DNA of 64,000 bases from Cannabis sativa (GCF_029168945.1 NC_083601.1:33903660-33967659), one strand, 5' to 3'; positions 11,464 through 23,937 are shown, counted from the stretch's first letter. Program-made: numbers and translations. Notes: generated by a model from the letters alone, not told the origin.

Positions 11464-11499
11464 GGCTAATTAGGATTTTTACCCCTTGAACTTTTAAGA
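11464..11499. mobile_element. MITE family 3, copy 1, left piece (split by the LARD)
   Basis: Starts GGGCTAATTAGGATTTTTAC and resumes at 21004, ending in ACTTGTAATTAGCCTAC. The ends are inverted versions of each other (GGGCTAATTA/TAATTAGCC). Relatives lie at 26810-27142 and 53200-53300. The last five bases (TAAGA, 11495-11499) are the LARD target-site duplication. Confidence 0.65.
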
Positions 11500-14338
11500 T
11501 GTAACGCCCCGATATTTTGCCTTATTTTACAAAAATACTATTTTCATGTATAATTTGAAAAGATAAAAAAAATAATTTAAATACAACAGTGGATTTTTAA
11601 AAAAAATCAAAATGCAACAGAGAAGGATCCTTCATTTGTAAAACAAGATACAGTAAGTAAATAATTTTAAATAATGCATTTCCACTGTGTTAGATTTATC
11701 AACTGCTTAAAATAAAACTAAGGCACCACCGGCGTTCTAGATCGTTTGTCCGCCCGTAGCCGCTCACAAGATACGTACTTAACCGACCCTGCTCACTATA
11801 CATACTTCCCTGTCTAATACCTGTAGGGGGAAAGTAAGGGGGGTGAGCTAAAAGCTCAGTAAGGAAATGCTTATCAAACAATACCATATAATATCACACA
11901 TACCATTAATGTATTTATTAAGTTTTAGCAATATCATACATGCTCTTTTATAACTATAACCAAATAACTGTACATATGGAAACCTTTATCATACAAGTCT
12001 ATACTATTTGTTCACACCGTACACATATACAGAGATCATAACTCCAATATCATACTCATAACATAATCATATCAATACTATAGATAATAATAACATTATC
12101 ACAACATTGACATATCATAGCCATTACTTACATAACCCGGGCCTAGCCTGACCCTACAATATCCTGGGCCTAATCTGCCCATATAATAACATGGGCCTAT
12201 GCAGCCCTACCATTGTTATAGGATAGGGTATCTCTATATTCAACAAGAATATCACCGTATCATACCCACCATAACAATCTCATACACGACTCAGTAAAAT
12301 GTAGGGTAGGGTATCTCTACATTCAACGGCCTTATCCCGTATCATACCCCACCATGGTCCCCCACTTTACCTGAGACGTTAGCATACAACATACAACATA
12401 CAACATGCAACATACAAATATATCATACAACATACAACCTGAAACATACAAATACAACATACAATATATACAAGTCATACAACCATAATCTATGTATCAA
12501 TTCACAAACTCATATTGTGTCCATACCACACATTCTCGCACCATATACATATTCATAATAACAAATCATAAATCATATTCCAATATATAAAGAATTTAAA
12601 TTTATGCGAGATAAACACATAGAAAACTATATAATTTCCTTACCTCAAATCCCGCTGCTTAAACTTGTTATCTCGTCACTACTACCTATAATAACACATG
12701 GGTCAAGGCCCTAACATTAAAATTCACACTCTTACAGTACAGCAGAAAGAATACTATTTTTGACCAATAACTATACGAATTCAGTAAAAGTTTCCTTCAT
12801 AAAAATTATAGGAAATTCAATTATCTTTCCAACGATATATAGATCATTAAAAATGGATTAAAACTGAGGGATTTATGATAGTTTTACTGAAACTATTTCT
12901 GAGAAGGAATATGGAGTAACGAATCACAAGAGACATCGGAAATACAAAGTTTTGATACTGAAATATTCCAAATCAGAGAATACTCTCTTCATAAAAGTTT
13001 TAGAAAATCAAATTCCCTTTCTAATGACACTAAAATCTCTAAAATCGGAGTTATAACGTAAGAGATATAGATATTATACCGAAACAGTTTTCTAGAAATC
13101 CTGAAACAAATGGATTTCGAACTACAGCAATAAAACAATAATTTTGACTTAGAATAATCAATAATTAGTGAATGGTTTCTTCATAAAACATTTGGAAAAT
13201 TGAATTATCTCTTCAACAGTACCAAGATCGCTAGAATCGGATCATTATTCAGAGAGATATTCGGATTTTACTGAAACAACTTATATAGAAAATATGAAAA
13301 ACGATTTACAACAAACAGCGTAAAAATACTAATTTTTGACATAGATAAATTTCTGATTCAGTAAAACCTTTCTTCATAAGAATTATAGGAAATTTAATAA
13401 GCTTTCTATAGACACCAAGATTGCGAGAATCAGATGAGTATTTAAAGAGATATGACAGTTTTACTGAGACATGTTTCATTCTGAAAAATAAGAAAAAGGA
13501 GACCTACGAAAATTCTCCTATTGTGATCAATAAATAAGTAAATGTAGAGTTTCTTACCTCAAATACATCAAGCTACTTGGATCGATAGACATAAGATGAT
13601 GGTGATCAAAGATGAGAGTGAAGAGTGGTATAGATTTGGCTAAGGATGTAATGGAAAGATGACTTGAATTTTTAGGGTTAGTCTTGCTCAGATAGGTGGG
13701 AAGAATAGAACGATATAATTTTAGGGTTAATAATGAAACCTATACTATTCTGACTCTTATTAGCTTTAGTTTTATGAATAATAATAATATTAACATAATA
13801 ACAATAATAATATGATAAATTATTAAATAAACAAATATCTAACTTTTAAATTTAAATTGTAAGCTCTCAATCTCGTAACTTTAGGGCTTAGTTTTGACCT
13901 AGAAAAATTACGAATTCTGATATAGTTATTTCTACAAAATTTATAGATCTTTAAATTATCTTTCCAACGCCACTGAAATCACCTCAATCCGAGCTCTAGA
14001 ACTCCAGATATGATCATTTTAGTAAAACAGTTTTTAATCCTGCGAATTTATCCAAACCTACGAATTTTTAACATTAATTAATTAAACTCACTAAATATAT
14101 TATAAAACCCTAATGGACCTTCATATTGGGCTTTAATTAAACGATTACTTACTCTGTAAAAATACCATAATATTTTACTTTCGTAGTTAATACAACTTTA
14201 ACTCTCTCTAGAAAATTGGTACAACTACTCTAAGCAATAATATCAACTCACTAACAACACAAAGAAACAAGATAATTATCCTCGCTCAATTAATATCCAA
14301 AAAAAAAAATTAAATACTATTTTAATCTGGATATTACA
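11500..14338 (-). repeat. LARD 3' LTR (left copy)
   Basis: 2839 bp. It contains CATACAACATACAACATACA-type simple repeats near 12385-12470 and four diverged tandem units of ~192 bp between about 12750 and 13490, marked by CTTCATAA at 12795, 12987, 13179 and 13372. By eye it differs from the right LTR by roughly twenty small changes. Confidence 0.93.
12750..13490. repeat. Four diverged ~192-bp tandem units inside the LARD LTR
   Basis: Each unit holds, in order, CTTCATAA, an A-rich stretch, a TTTC/CTTTC block, an AATCGGA-like word and TTTTACTGAAAC or similar. CTTCAT starts at 12795, 12987, 13179 and 13372, giving spacings of 192, 192 and 193. The same array recurs in the right LTR at about 19410-20150. 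A fifth, less regular relative lies near 13880-14040. Confidence 0.75.
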
Positions 14339-14382
14339 TTCTACCCTCCTTAAAAGAAATTTCGTCCTCGAAATTTAACTTA
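14339..14382 (-). pseudogene. Polypurine tract and C-terminal polyprotein tail of the LARD
   Basis: On the minus strand the tract TTTTAAGGAGGGTAGAA ends exactly at the LTR. Read in frame it gives NFEDEISFKEGRM followed by a stop inside the LTR, like the C-terminal end of Tekay/Del-type chromovirus polyproteins. No other pol sequence is seen in the interior, so this is a relic kept with the 3' priming region. Confidence 0.75.
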
Positions 14383-17300
14383 CCAACACTCGGGGTGTTG
14401 AGTCGTCATGTCTTTCACCACTTACTGCATTACCTCATTATCTACCATATATATGGACCCAATAAACATGCATTTAACCTATGTCTTATCGGTCAATCCA
14501 TAACACATAAAATATACACAACTTAATTAAGTATTATTATTTCTCTATACATTACTTTAAATACCAAAATATACTCCATCATAATAACTTACATATACAT
14601 GCTTTGAATACATAAGTTTTGCAATCAGATGCTCGTAATATATGAAAAGTTTTTCTTTCTCTTATGACCATCCTTACATGCCATTAAGAGTGAAATTATT
14701 TATTCTTCTATGAGCATCCTTACATGCCATTAAGAGTGAAATTATTTATTCTTCTATGAGCATCCTTACATGCCATTTAGAGTCACAGTATTTATTCTCT
14801 AAATGAACATCCTTACATGTCACTTGAGAACACATTAAACAATACAAAATAACAAACACAAAGAGTAGGGTAAAAGATCTTATGCAAACTTCTCTTTAAT
14901 TATTCCCATTCTCTCGTTGAATGTTATTACAGACTAAAATCTTACTCTCTCTCTGTCTTTTTTTTTTTTCCACTGTAAAGCTATGGTGTCATTCTTGCAG
15001 TTTCATAGTTGTTACTCATCGATAGATACTTTTTCCATGGCACTTGAAAATAAACATGGAATCTCTTTAAAAGGTCTTCTATGTATAAATATTTAACTAT
15101 CTATCCGACCACCTTTTTGTCTAACGTTCACTTCTTAATTTCCTTTATCCATGCATTCGTTGCACTTGTCATGACTTCCCATTTTCCAAGATAATCGTCT
15201 TTGGATCCTTTTGTTGTCTGATTTTTGTATCACTCTATTGTATTTTCTTTGCTAATCTCTCTTATGGTGCTTGGTCCTCCATTACCCCCGTCAATCAGGT
15301 TGACTTGATTATGAGATTAGCTAGTTTTCTATACTAACTTTTATCTACTTTGGTATTACATCGATATAGTGATGAAGTTTAAATCGTAATGCCGATAGAT
15401 TCGATAGTTATGTTCAATGATTGCTTCTTCTAATATACCAGCCATCTGAGGTATCACATAACTTCATACTTATCATATCATTGATTATTCCAGCCATATT
15501 CATATCCTATATATATTGTAGCCTTCTTTAATTCACCAAAAAAAAAAAAATATATATCTCAACTTCTTAATTGTACCTCTAAATCTTCCAAATCTCTTAA
15601 ACATACATTCCAATACTGATTATTTACTTAAGACTATAACATATATGTATTAAAACATAGAAAGCACACTAATAACCCCTTTAAAATAAGTTCAATCCTA
15701 CCATAGCTTATCGTAGCCCAACTATTTATTATTTGTTGACTTTTAACAATAAGTCAACCATACCAATCTCATAATGTATTGATCATCCAAGTTATCAGGG
15801 TAAGGATACTATATATATAATTTGCAAACTATGCCGAAACAGGACCTTACTCGTCCATCACCGTTATACCTCCTATACCCCTACTTGTATTTGATTTATT
15901 ACTGGAGACTCACTATTTATAATTCCTTAGTCAGGAATTTTTTATTCTTACTTCCCATACTACCTTTAAGCACAAGTCAATAATTTGTTCAAGCGTCTCA
16001 TTTTACATCCAAACGCCACCAAATTATCAATACCTATCTTGTTTTTTTTTCTTCTTCTAACTTTGCACTTTCAATTGGACAAGACTTAGTAGTGTGCAAT
16101 AAGTTAGTTATTGTCAGCTTGAAAGAGTCCTTCCAAAGATCTCTATTACTGGCTTTTTAGATTGAGAAAAATATCTAATATTTTTCCTTTTTTTTTTTTT
16201 TTTTGCTCTTAACAATTTTAGCTTTTGACAAATCCATAGTCATTTTCTTCTCGGGCACTATAGGGCCTAGAAACACCATCTCTTTTCAGCAGGGCTGGAC
16301 TTTGTGAGTTTTCCTCTTAGTTTCTCATTAGATGACACTCCAACATACTTATACTATTGCCCATAATATAAGTCGTAATTGGATTGTAGTATCCTTTGCT
16401 TACGTTGTGCCTTGAATTCCTTTATGTTGCATGAGTGTATTTTCTAATCCCAACACTTATCAAAAACTTGTATAGTCCTTGACATGCCATGACATTCTTC
16501 AATATATGTTACTTTGGTCCTAATTGTGTCTCACTTTTCTCCCGTCTCTAAGTGAGGCTTTCCTAACATTTTCTCATTGAGCTATACTCCACACCATTGT
16601 TGTTGCATCAGTGAGTATTTGGAATCTAGGGATGTCACCCTTGAATGCTAATTCCTCCTCTTTCTCAAGTTTTGAATTTGCGATCTACTCTCTATAGTTG
16701 TTTGTTGTACACCCGCCACAAAGCTGCATCAACAATCTCTTAGTTGTGTAGTTGTGATCAATTCCGAGTAGTCACCCTCTTAGTTGTCTCTCATTCATGT
16801 TGTACCCAAATTGTTAGCCGTGCCTGGACCTTTTTTTGTCTTTCTCCTTTGAAAATGTCTCTATCGAAGCCATACACATTTTTCTCTATTATCTCCTCCA
16901 CCAAGTAGATGACCTTGAGTTTAAAGTTTACAACTTTCCTTCGGTAATCTAATATTTGTTGATGCTCGCTTATCTCTTAGTGTTTAAGATACCTTCATAA
17001 GTTATTACCTCTAGTAATTTTATCATGTCTCTTTCTAACTTCTCATTTTGGATTCTATTCAAAGACACTACACTCCTTTCTATATGATGGCATCGTCCTC
17101 TCCCCGACTCATTTCTATAACATACTTATCTCCAATGTCTTTGCATACGTACTCATACTTCTTACCATCTAACTTAGAGTGTGTAACTTATAGAATATCC
17201 AACAAGATAGTACCTTCTCCTTAAAGATCTATTATTTCATCCTTCTTAATAAGTAGGTTTCGTAAATTATACTGTCCCAGTCTGGTATAACGTCTACTAT

Positions 17301-18140
17301 TCTAAGTCATCCCTACTTCCTATATGTTGGGCTTCCATTCATGGCTAGGTGTAGACCGCTTCTTCAACCATTCATAGATAGGTGAAAATATATGCGTCGG
17401 TACTTAGTTGGCTATTGGTACATTTCATTACGTGCTTCAAGTTCCACTACTAGTGTTGGTGATATTTTGCGAGCTCCGTGAAAACTCTTCAACAAATTGT
17501 CTTAGTCATGCTCGTAGTCCTTCCAATACCTCTATTAGATCGTTAGCCTTAACTATTATTGGGTTTTCTAGAACATCAACCATCTGTGGGTCAGCGGAAC
17601 ACACATCCTTAGCCCCCACCTCTATTGGTCGTTCTTTTCACATTGATTCTAACTGATCTTCTAGTTTCATGTGTGAGCTCTTACAAGAAAGGTTAATTTA
17701 ATAGAAACAAAAGAGTTCAATTATAGGGAGAGAAGATTCCATGAATATATCTAAACTTAATGTTGTCAAGCTTAACTAGTAATATTCTATTTATCAAACA
17801 AAGTCTTATGAATTCCTAATATAATTTATTCTAAATTTTCAAGAAAGGAACACTGTCCTTCCTAGTTTCAATTCAAGACAATAAAGAAAAATAAAACATA
17901 TTCATATTCTTCATAAAAAGTGTAATCAATCATAACAGGTAATATACTCTTAATTTCTCTAAGCACCCACTACAGATGAGGCACTAATTCTAGGAAACAT
18001 ATTTTAACAAAAATCTATGTATCACATATAAAACTATTAACGACAATACCAAGAAAATTAAAACTAACACTTACATAATAGTGAGAGGGATCTTTTTCGC
18101 CTCTTCGTATGTATACCGTGAGTATCCTTCGGGCTAACGG
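14383..18140. other. Non-coding interior of the LARD
   Basis: About 3.8 kb with no long reading frame on either strand and no retroviral domain. Apart from the 46-bp tandem array at 14669-14835, I see only poly-T/poly-A runs and weak, unalignable sequence. The frame at 17408-17656 has no known motif. Confidence 0.6.
14669..14835. repeat. 46-bp tandem repeat, about 3.6 copies
   Basis: CATCCTTACATGCCATTAAG starts at 14669 and 14715; related copies start at 14761 and 14808. The first two units are identical; the third and fourth are diverged. Confidence 0.9.
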
Positions 18141-18143
18141 ACG

Positions 18144-18158
18144 ATCGGCCCGATACCA
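18144..18158 (-). other. LARD primer-binding site
   Basis: On the minus strand, two bases from the right LTR, TGGTATCGGGCCGAT resembles the initiator-Met tRNA complement. This orients the element leftward. Confidence 0.75.
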
Positions 18159-18160
18159 AC

Positions 18161-21003
18161 TGTAACGCCCCGATATTTTGCCTTATTTTACAAAAATACT
18201 ATTTTCATGTATAATTTGAAAAGATAAAAAAAATAATTTAAATACAACAGTGGATTTTTAAAAAAAATCAAAATGCAACAGAGAAGGATCCTTCATTTGT
18301 AAAACAAGATACAGTAAGTAAATAATTTTAAATAATGCATTTCCACTGTGTTAGATTTATCAACTGCTTAAAATAAAACTAAGGCACCACCGGCGTTCTA
18401 GATCGTTTGTCCGCCCGTAGCTCGCTCACAAGATAATGCACTTAACCGACCCTCGCTCACTATACATACTTCCCCGTCTAATACCCGTAGGGGAAAGTAA
18501 GGGGGTGAGCTAAAAGCTCGCAAGGAAATGCTTATCAAACAATACCATATAATATCACACATACCATTAATGTATTTATTAAGTTTTAGCAATATCATAC
18601 ATGCTCTTTTATAACTATAACCAAATAACTGTACATATGGAAACCTTTATCATACAAGTCTATACTATTTGTTCACACCGTACACATATACAGAGATCAT
18701 AACTCCAATATCATACTCATAACATAATCATATCAATACTATAGATAATAATAACATTATCACAACATTGACATATCATAGCCATTACTTACATAACCCG
18801 GGCCTAGCCTGACCCTACAATATCCTGGGCCTAATCTGCCCATATAATAACATGGGCCTATGCAGCCCTACCATTGTTATAGGATAGGGTATCTCTATAT
18901 TCAACAGTAACATCACTGTATCATACCCACCATAACAATCTCATACACGACTCAGTAAAATGTAGGGTAGGGTATCTCTACATTCAACGGCCTTATCCCG
19001 TATCATACCCCACCATGGTCCCCCACTTTACCTGAGACGTTAGCATACAACATACAACATACAACATGCAACATACAAATATATCATACAACATACAACC
19101 TGAAACATACAAATACAACATACAATATATACAAGTCATACAACCATAATCTATGTATCAATTCACAAACTCATATTGTGTCCATACCACACATTCTCAG
19201 TACCATATACATATTCATAATAACAAATCATAAATCATATTCCAATATATAAAGAATTTAAATTTATGCAGATAAACACATAGAAAACTATATAATTTCC
19301 TTACCTCAAATCCCGCTGCTTAAACTTGTTATCTCGTCACTACTACCTATAATAACACATGGGTCAAGGCCCTAACATTAAAATTCACACTCTTACAGTA
19401 CAGCAGAAAGAATACTATTTTTGACCAATAACTATACGAATTCAGTAAAAGTTTCCTTCATAAAAATTATAGGAAATTCAATTATCTTTCCAACGATATA
19501 TAGATCATTAAAAATGGATTAAAACTGAGGGATTTATGATAGTTTTACTGAAACTATTTCTGAGAAGGAATATGGAGTAACGAATCACAAGAGACATCGG
19601 AAATACAAAGTTTTGATACTGAAATATTCCAAATCAGAGAATACTCTCTTCATAAAAGTTTTAGAAAATCAAATTCCCTTTTTAATGACACTAAAATCTC
19701 TAAAATCGGAGTTATAACGTAAGAGATATAGATATTATACCGAAACAGTTTTCTAGAAATCCTGAAACAAATGGATTTCGAACTACAGCAATAAAACAAT
19801 AATTTTGACTTAGAATAATCAATAATTAGTGAATGGTTTCTTCATAAAACATTTGGAAAATTGAATTATCTCTTCAACAGTACCAAGATCGCTAGAATCG
19901 GATCATTATTCAGAGAGATATTCGGATTTTACTGAAACAACTTATATAGAAAATATGAAAAACGATTTACAACAAACAGCGTAAAAATACTAATTTTTGA
20001 CATAGATAAATTTCGATTCAGTAAAACCTTTCTTCATAAGAATTATAGGAAATTTAATAAGCTTTCTATAGACACCAAGATTGCGAGAATCAGATGAGTA
20101 TTTAAAGAGATATGACAGTTTTACTGAGACATGTTTCATTCTGAAAAATAAGAAAAAGGAGACCTACGAAAATTCTCCTATTGTGATCAATAAATAAGTA
20201 AATGTAGAGTTTCTTACCTCAAATACATCAAGCTACTTGGATCGATAGACATAAGATGATGGTGATCAAAGATGAGAGTGAAGAGTGGTATAGATTTGGC
20301 TAAGGATGTAATGGAAAGATGACTTGAATTTTTAGGGTTAGTCTTGCTCAGATAGGTGGGAAGAATAGAACGATATAATTTTAGGGTTAATAATGAAACC
20401 TATACTATTCTGACTCTTATTAGCTTTAGTTTTATGAATAATAATAATATTAACATAATAACAATAATAATATGATAAATTATTAAATAAACAAATATCT
20501 AACTTTTAAATTTAAATTGTAAGCTCTCAATCTCGTAACTTTAGGGCTTAGTTTTGACCTAGAAAAATTACGAATTCTGATATAGTTATTTCTACAAAAT
20601 TTATAGATCTTTAAATTATCTTTCCAACGCCACTGAAATCACCTCAATCCGAGCTCTAGAACTCCAGATATGATCATTTTAGTAAAACAGTTTTTAATCA
20701 TAACGAATTTATCCAAACCTACGAATTTTTAACATTAATTAATTAAACTCACTAAATATATTATAAAACCCTAATGGACCTTCATATTGGGCTTTAATTA
20801 AACGATTACTTACTCTGTAAAAATACCATAATATTTTACTTTCGTAGTTAATACAACTTTAACTCTCTCTAGAAAATTGGTACAACTACTCTAAGCAATA
20901 ATATCAACTCACTAACAACACAAAGAAACAAGATAATTATCCTCGCTCAATTAATATCCAAAAAAAAAAAAAAATTAAATACTATTTTAATCTGGATATT
21001 ACA
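18161..21003 (-). repeat. LARD 5' LTR (right copy)
   Basis: 2843 bp, nearly identical to 11500-14338, with the same ~192-bp repeats. The poly-A near 20960 is a few bases longer. On the element's strand it starts TGTAATATCCAGATTAAAAT and ends GGGGCGTTACA. Confidence 0.93.
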
Positions 21004-21285
21004 TAAGATCGTTAAAAATTCCTTCTGAACTATTGAAATTGTTGAATTTAAAGAATTTTGTCCAATTTTACTAGGAGAAGTCTGACATATCAAAGTTCGA
21101 GTGGCATAATTTGGTAGAAATCAAAATTTGAGGGCATAATGTACTAAAATTGAATGAAATTAAACAAAAATTCTTAAATCCGATAATATCAATAGTTCAG
21201 AGGGAACTTTCAAGGACTAAAAATATTCAAAGAGCATGATTTGATACATGTTAAAATTTAAAGACAAAACTTGTAATTAGCCTAC
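21004..21285. mobile_element. MITE family 3, copy 1, right piece
   Basis: Continues from 11499 after the LARD, beginning with the duplicated target TAAGA. It contains GTTGAATTTAAAGAATTTTG and ends ACTTGTAATTAGCCTAC, inverted relative to its left end. Confidence 0.65.
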
Positions 21286-21525
21286 ATATTATAAAAAATC
21301 GCTAACCATTCAGTGTTGTCTCATAGCAATGCTCTATTAAAATTGGAGGTATTGTGTCTTGTTGTTGGAGAATCGCTAAAAAATACTATTAGTGTCTAGT
21401 ATATCTTTTAGTATCATACTGCTATTGGTATAATTAAGTATTAAATCTCATATAAATCAAAAGAATAATTTTTATTAAATATGGCTAACTAATTATAAAG
21501 TATCACCTATAAAAAATATTAGACT
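21286..21525. mobile_element. MITE family 2: right piece of copy 2 and adjoining copy 3
   Basis: 21286-21345 completes the element interrupted at 11463. From 21346 a further related stretch carries GAGAATCGCTAAAAAATACT and CTGCTATTGGTATAATTAAG. Boundaries are approximate. Confidence 0.5.
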
Positions 21526-21551
21526 CACTGATCCACAATAATAATAATCCT

Positions 21552-22146
21552 TAGGGGTATGCATAAATCGATCCAATCCAATGAGAACCGACCGATCCAA
21601 TTACAACTGACCGTCATACATTGGATATCCAATTGTGATCGGATCGGATTGGATGTTATTTTTAAATATCCAATTGGATTGGATCGGATGGTGGATGGTG
21701 TGTCTAAAAATCCAATACATCCAACATCCAATCGAACTAATTAGTATTTTCGTTTAGTTTGGATGAGTAATTAGATTTTATATTGTTATACGTCAAATTT
21801 TATATGTATATATGAAAATTAACATTAAAATTTTACTCTCTTTTTCTTGGATTAAATGGATCCAGTCCGATCCAATACATACTGGATCTAAAATATTTGA
21901 TGGATTCGATCCGATTCAAAAAATTACTAAGTCCAAAATATTGGATAAACCCAAAATAAATAAATAAATATATATGAAATACATCCAATAAATAGAACCG
22001 ATCCAATCTAATATCCGATGGATGTTGGATCGATTGGATGACGAAATTAATTGAATCAGATCGAATGGTAAAATTTAACATCCAATATAATTAGATCGGA
22101 TCTGAATAGACTTAAAAACATTGGATGTATTCTAATGAACACCCTA
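21552..22146. mobile_element. hAT-type MITE, family 1, copy B
   Basis: Ends TAGGGGTATGCATAAATCGA and, inverted, TAGGGTGTTCATTAGAATAC, with GGATTGGATCGG-type arms. Its interior matches copy C (27627-28216) in reverse orientation. No clear 8-bp TSD remains. Confidence 0.75.
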
Positions 22147-22289
22147 TTGTCCAAAGGAATCTTTTGGATTGTGGCCTTTTGAGTTAGTGAAATAGATGCT
22201 TTTATAGTATTTATTGCATAAGCATAGGCAATAGGCATAGGGATAGTAGAGAAAGTAGACACAAGTCCCTTTCATTCACTTTTCTCAGC

Positions 22290-22297
22290 TATAAATA
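22290..22297 (+). promoter_or_regulatory. TATA box of the ferredoxin gene
   Basis: TATAAATA lies about 30 bp before the likely start of the leader (near 22320) and about 150 bp before the leader-intron donor. Confidence 0.6.
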
Positions 22298-22854
22298 TCA
22301 ACATAACACTAAACCAACACCTTTGTGAACCTCTCTACCCATCACCACCTCGCTCACTCCGCCCCAATTATTACAAAAACCCTTTTCTTCTTCCTCCCTC
22401 TTCAAATCCACAGGAGGGTTCATCTTGCATCAGATATATCTTCATCTGTAAGTCAAAAGCTTCTTCCTTTTTCTTTCTGTTTCTTTTGTAAATTTTTGGC
22501 GTATGGGATTTGATTAGTATTCATTGATTCATGTTGTTTGTGGTTTGGATTGTATTATAATGCTCTTTTGGTATATAGGGTTTGATTATTATCTAATCCT
22601 TTTGTTAAGGGTTTGTGTTTTTCAACTCTTTTCTTGGAAGGGTTTTAGGTTTTCTTTTCTCAGAAGGGTTTTTGTTAGATTTTCAATAAATTAAAAACAA
22701 GTTGGTTTCTTTAAAGGGTTTTTGTTATGTAAATTTTTCTTAAGAAAAAATATTTCTTTGAAGGTTTTGGTTTGGTTTATGTTGGATTCATGTTCAAACT
22801 TTTCTTTCAGCCATTTTTGTCAGAAAACTGCTTCTTGATTTTAGATTTCTTTAG

Positions 22855-23780
22855 AAATTCGAGTGGTTTTTGAAATGGAGCTTCGAGTGAAGAGCATGAA
22901 GCCATGAGCTTGTTTCTTCTCATAAGTGCTCCACAGATCAAATGCTTTCTTGTTTTCAGAAATGAATGGTTTAGTGTCATTTCAATGAAATTCTCGGTTG
23001 CATACAATACATTGTATTCTTGACCTTTTATGTTTGATATGTTAAAACAATGAATGAAAGATTATAGCTGTTGAGTTCAATTTCGGGATAGAGTGGTTTC
23101 GAAATGGAGCCTCGAGTGAAGAGGATGAAGCCTTGAGCTTGCCTCTTCTCATAGTGCTCCACACATCAAAAGCTTTCTTGTTTTTGAAATGGATGTTTTG
23201 GTGCCATTTCAATGATATTCTTTGAGGCATACAATACATTTTTATCTTCCAAACTTTTATATTTGATATGCTCTGATTTTTAGTTGTAGAGATTTTATGT
23301 TGAGAAACTGAATGAACGATTATAGCTGTTAAGTTCAATTTCGGGATATAGTCGATTCGAAATGGAGCCTCGAGTGAAGAGCAAAAAGCCTTGAGCTTGC
23401 TTCTTCTCATAGTGCTCCACACATCAAAAGCTTTCTTGTTTTCGAAATGGATGGTTTAGTGCCATTTCAATAAGTCTCGAAGGCATACAATATATTTTCT
23501 ACCTTTTATTTTGATATGCTTTGATTGAATTGTAAATATTTGCTATTGGAAATTTGGAAATTGAATAGAAGATTGTAGCTTCTCACTTCAATTTAGGCCT
23601 ATAGTGGTTTTGAAATGGAGCCTCGAGTGAAGAGCGAAACAGCCTTATGCTTGCTTCTTCTCATAGTGCTCCACACATTAATAAGCTTTCATGTTTCTGA
23701 AATGGATAATTTGATGTCGTTTCTTTGAAATTTCGGATGCTAACAATTCACTTCTAAACTTTTAAAACACTTGCCAGTCC
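22855..23780. repeat. Four tandem copies of a ~230-260-bp unit in the ferredoxin leader intron
   Basis: GAAATGGAGC(C/T)TCGAGTGAA starts at 22872, 23101, 23359 and 23612, giving periods of 229, 258 and 253 bp. Each unit continues with GCTTCTTCTCATAGTGCTCC-like sequence, CATCAAAAGCTTTC, a GAAATGGATGGTTT-like word and GGCATACAATACATT (weaker in copies 1 and 4). The copies have drifted by substitutions and small indels. Antisense frames through these copies arise from the repeat and show no known domain. Confidence 0.92.
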
Positions 23781-23937
23781 AAATCACTGCATTGAAATAA
23801 ATAAGAACTCGGTTTGTCCCTTGTTTAAATCTTGCTTAGCAACAAAATGAAATGAGAAGCAACAAATAGTTTGTCTCTTTTTTACTTGCTTTCGGTTTTG
23901 ATTCATAGAAATTTGTAATGTGAATTTAGGTACAAAT

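Larger units (their letters stand above)
11500..21003 (-). mobile_element. LARD-like non-autonomous Ty3/gypsy (Tekay-type) LTR retrotransposon
   Basis: Two long direct repeats, 11500-14338 and 18161-21003, run TGTAACGCCCCGATATTTTG to TCTGGATATTACA. The whole is flanked by a perfect 5-bp TSD, TAAGA (11495-11499 and 21004-21008). The primer-binding site lies beside the right LTR and the purine tract beside the left one, so transcription is leftward. The 3.8-kb interior has no gag, protease, RT or integrase; only the last codons of a Tekay/Del-type polyprotein remain next to the purine tract. Long LTRs with a non-coding interior define LARDs, which must be mobilised by an autonomous relative. 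Confidence 0.93.

Noticed and set aside
14669..14835. CRISPR-like array
   Set aside because: Contiguous 46-bp tandem units without unique spacers, inside a plant retrotransposon.
17408..17656. 82-codon plus-strand frame in the LARD interior
   Set aside because: No known motif, wrong strand for the element, no neighbours; length is compatible with chance.
22807..23422. Antisense frames in the ferredoxin leader intron as genes
   Set aside because: They arise from the tandem repeat units, which carry the same frames in diverged form; no domain.
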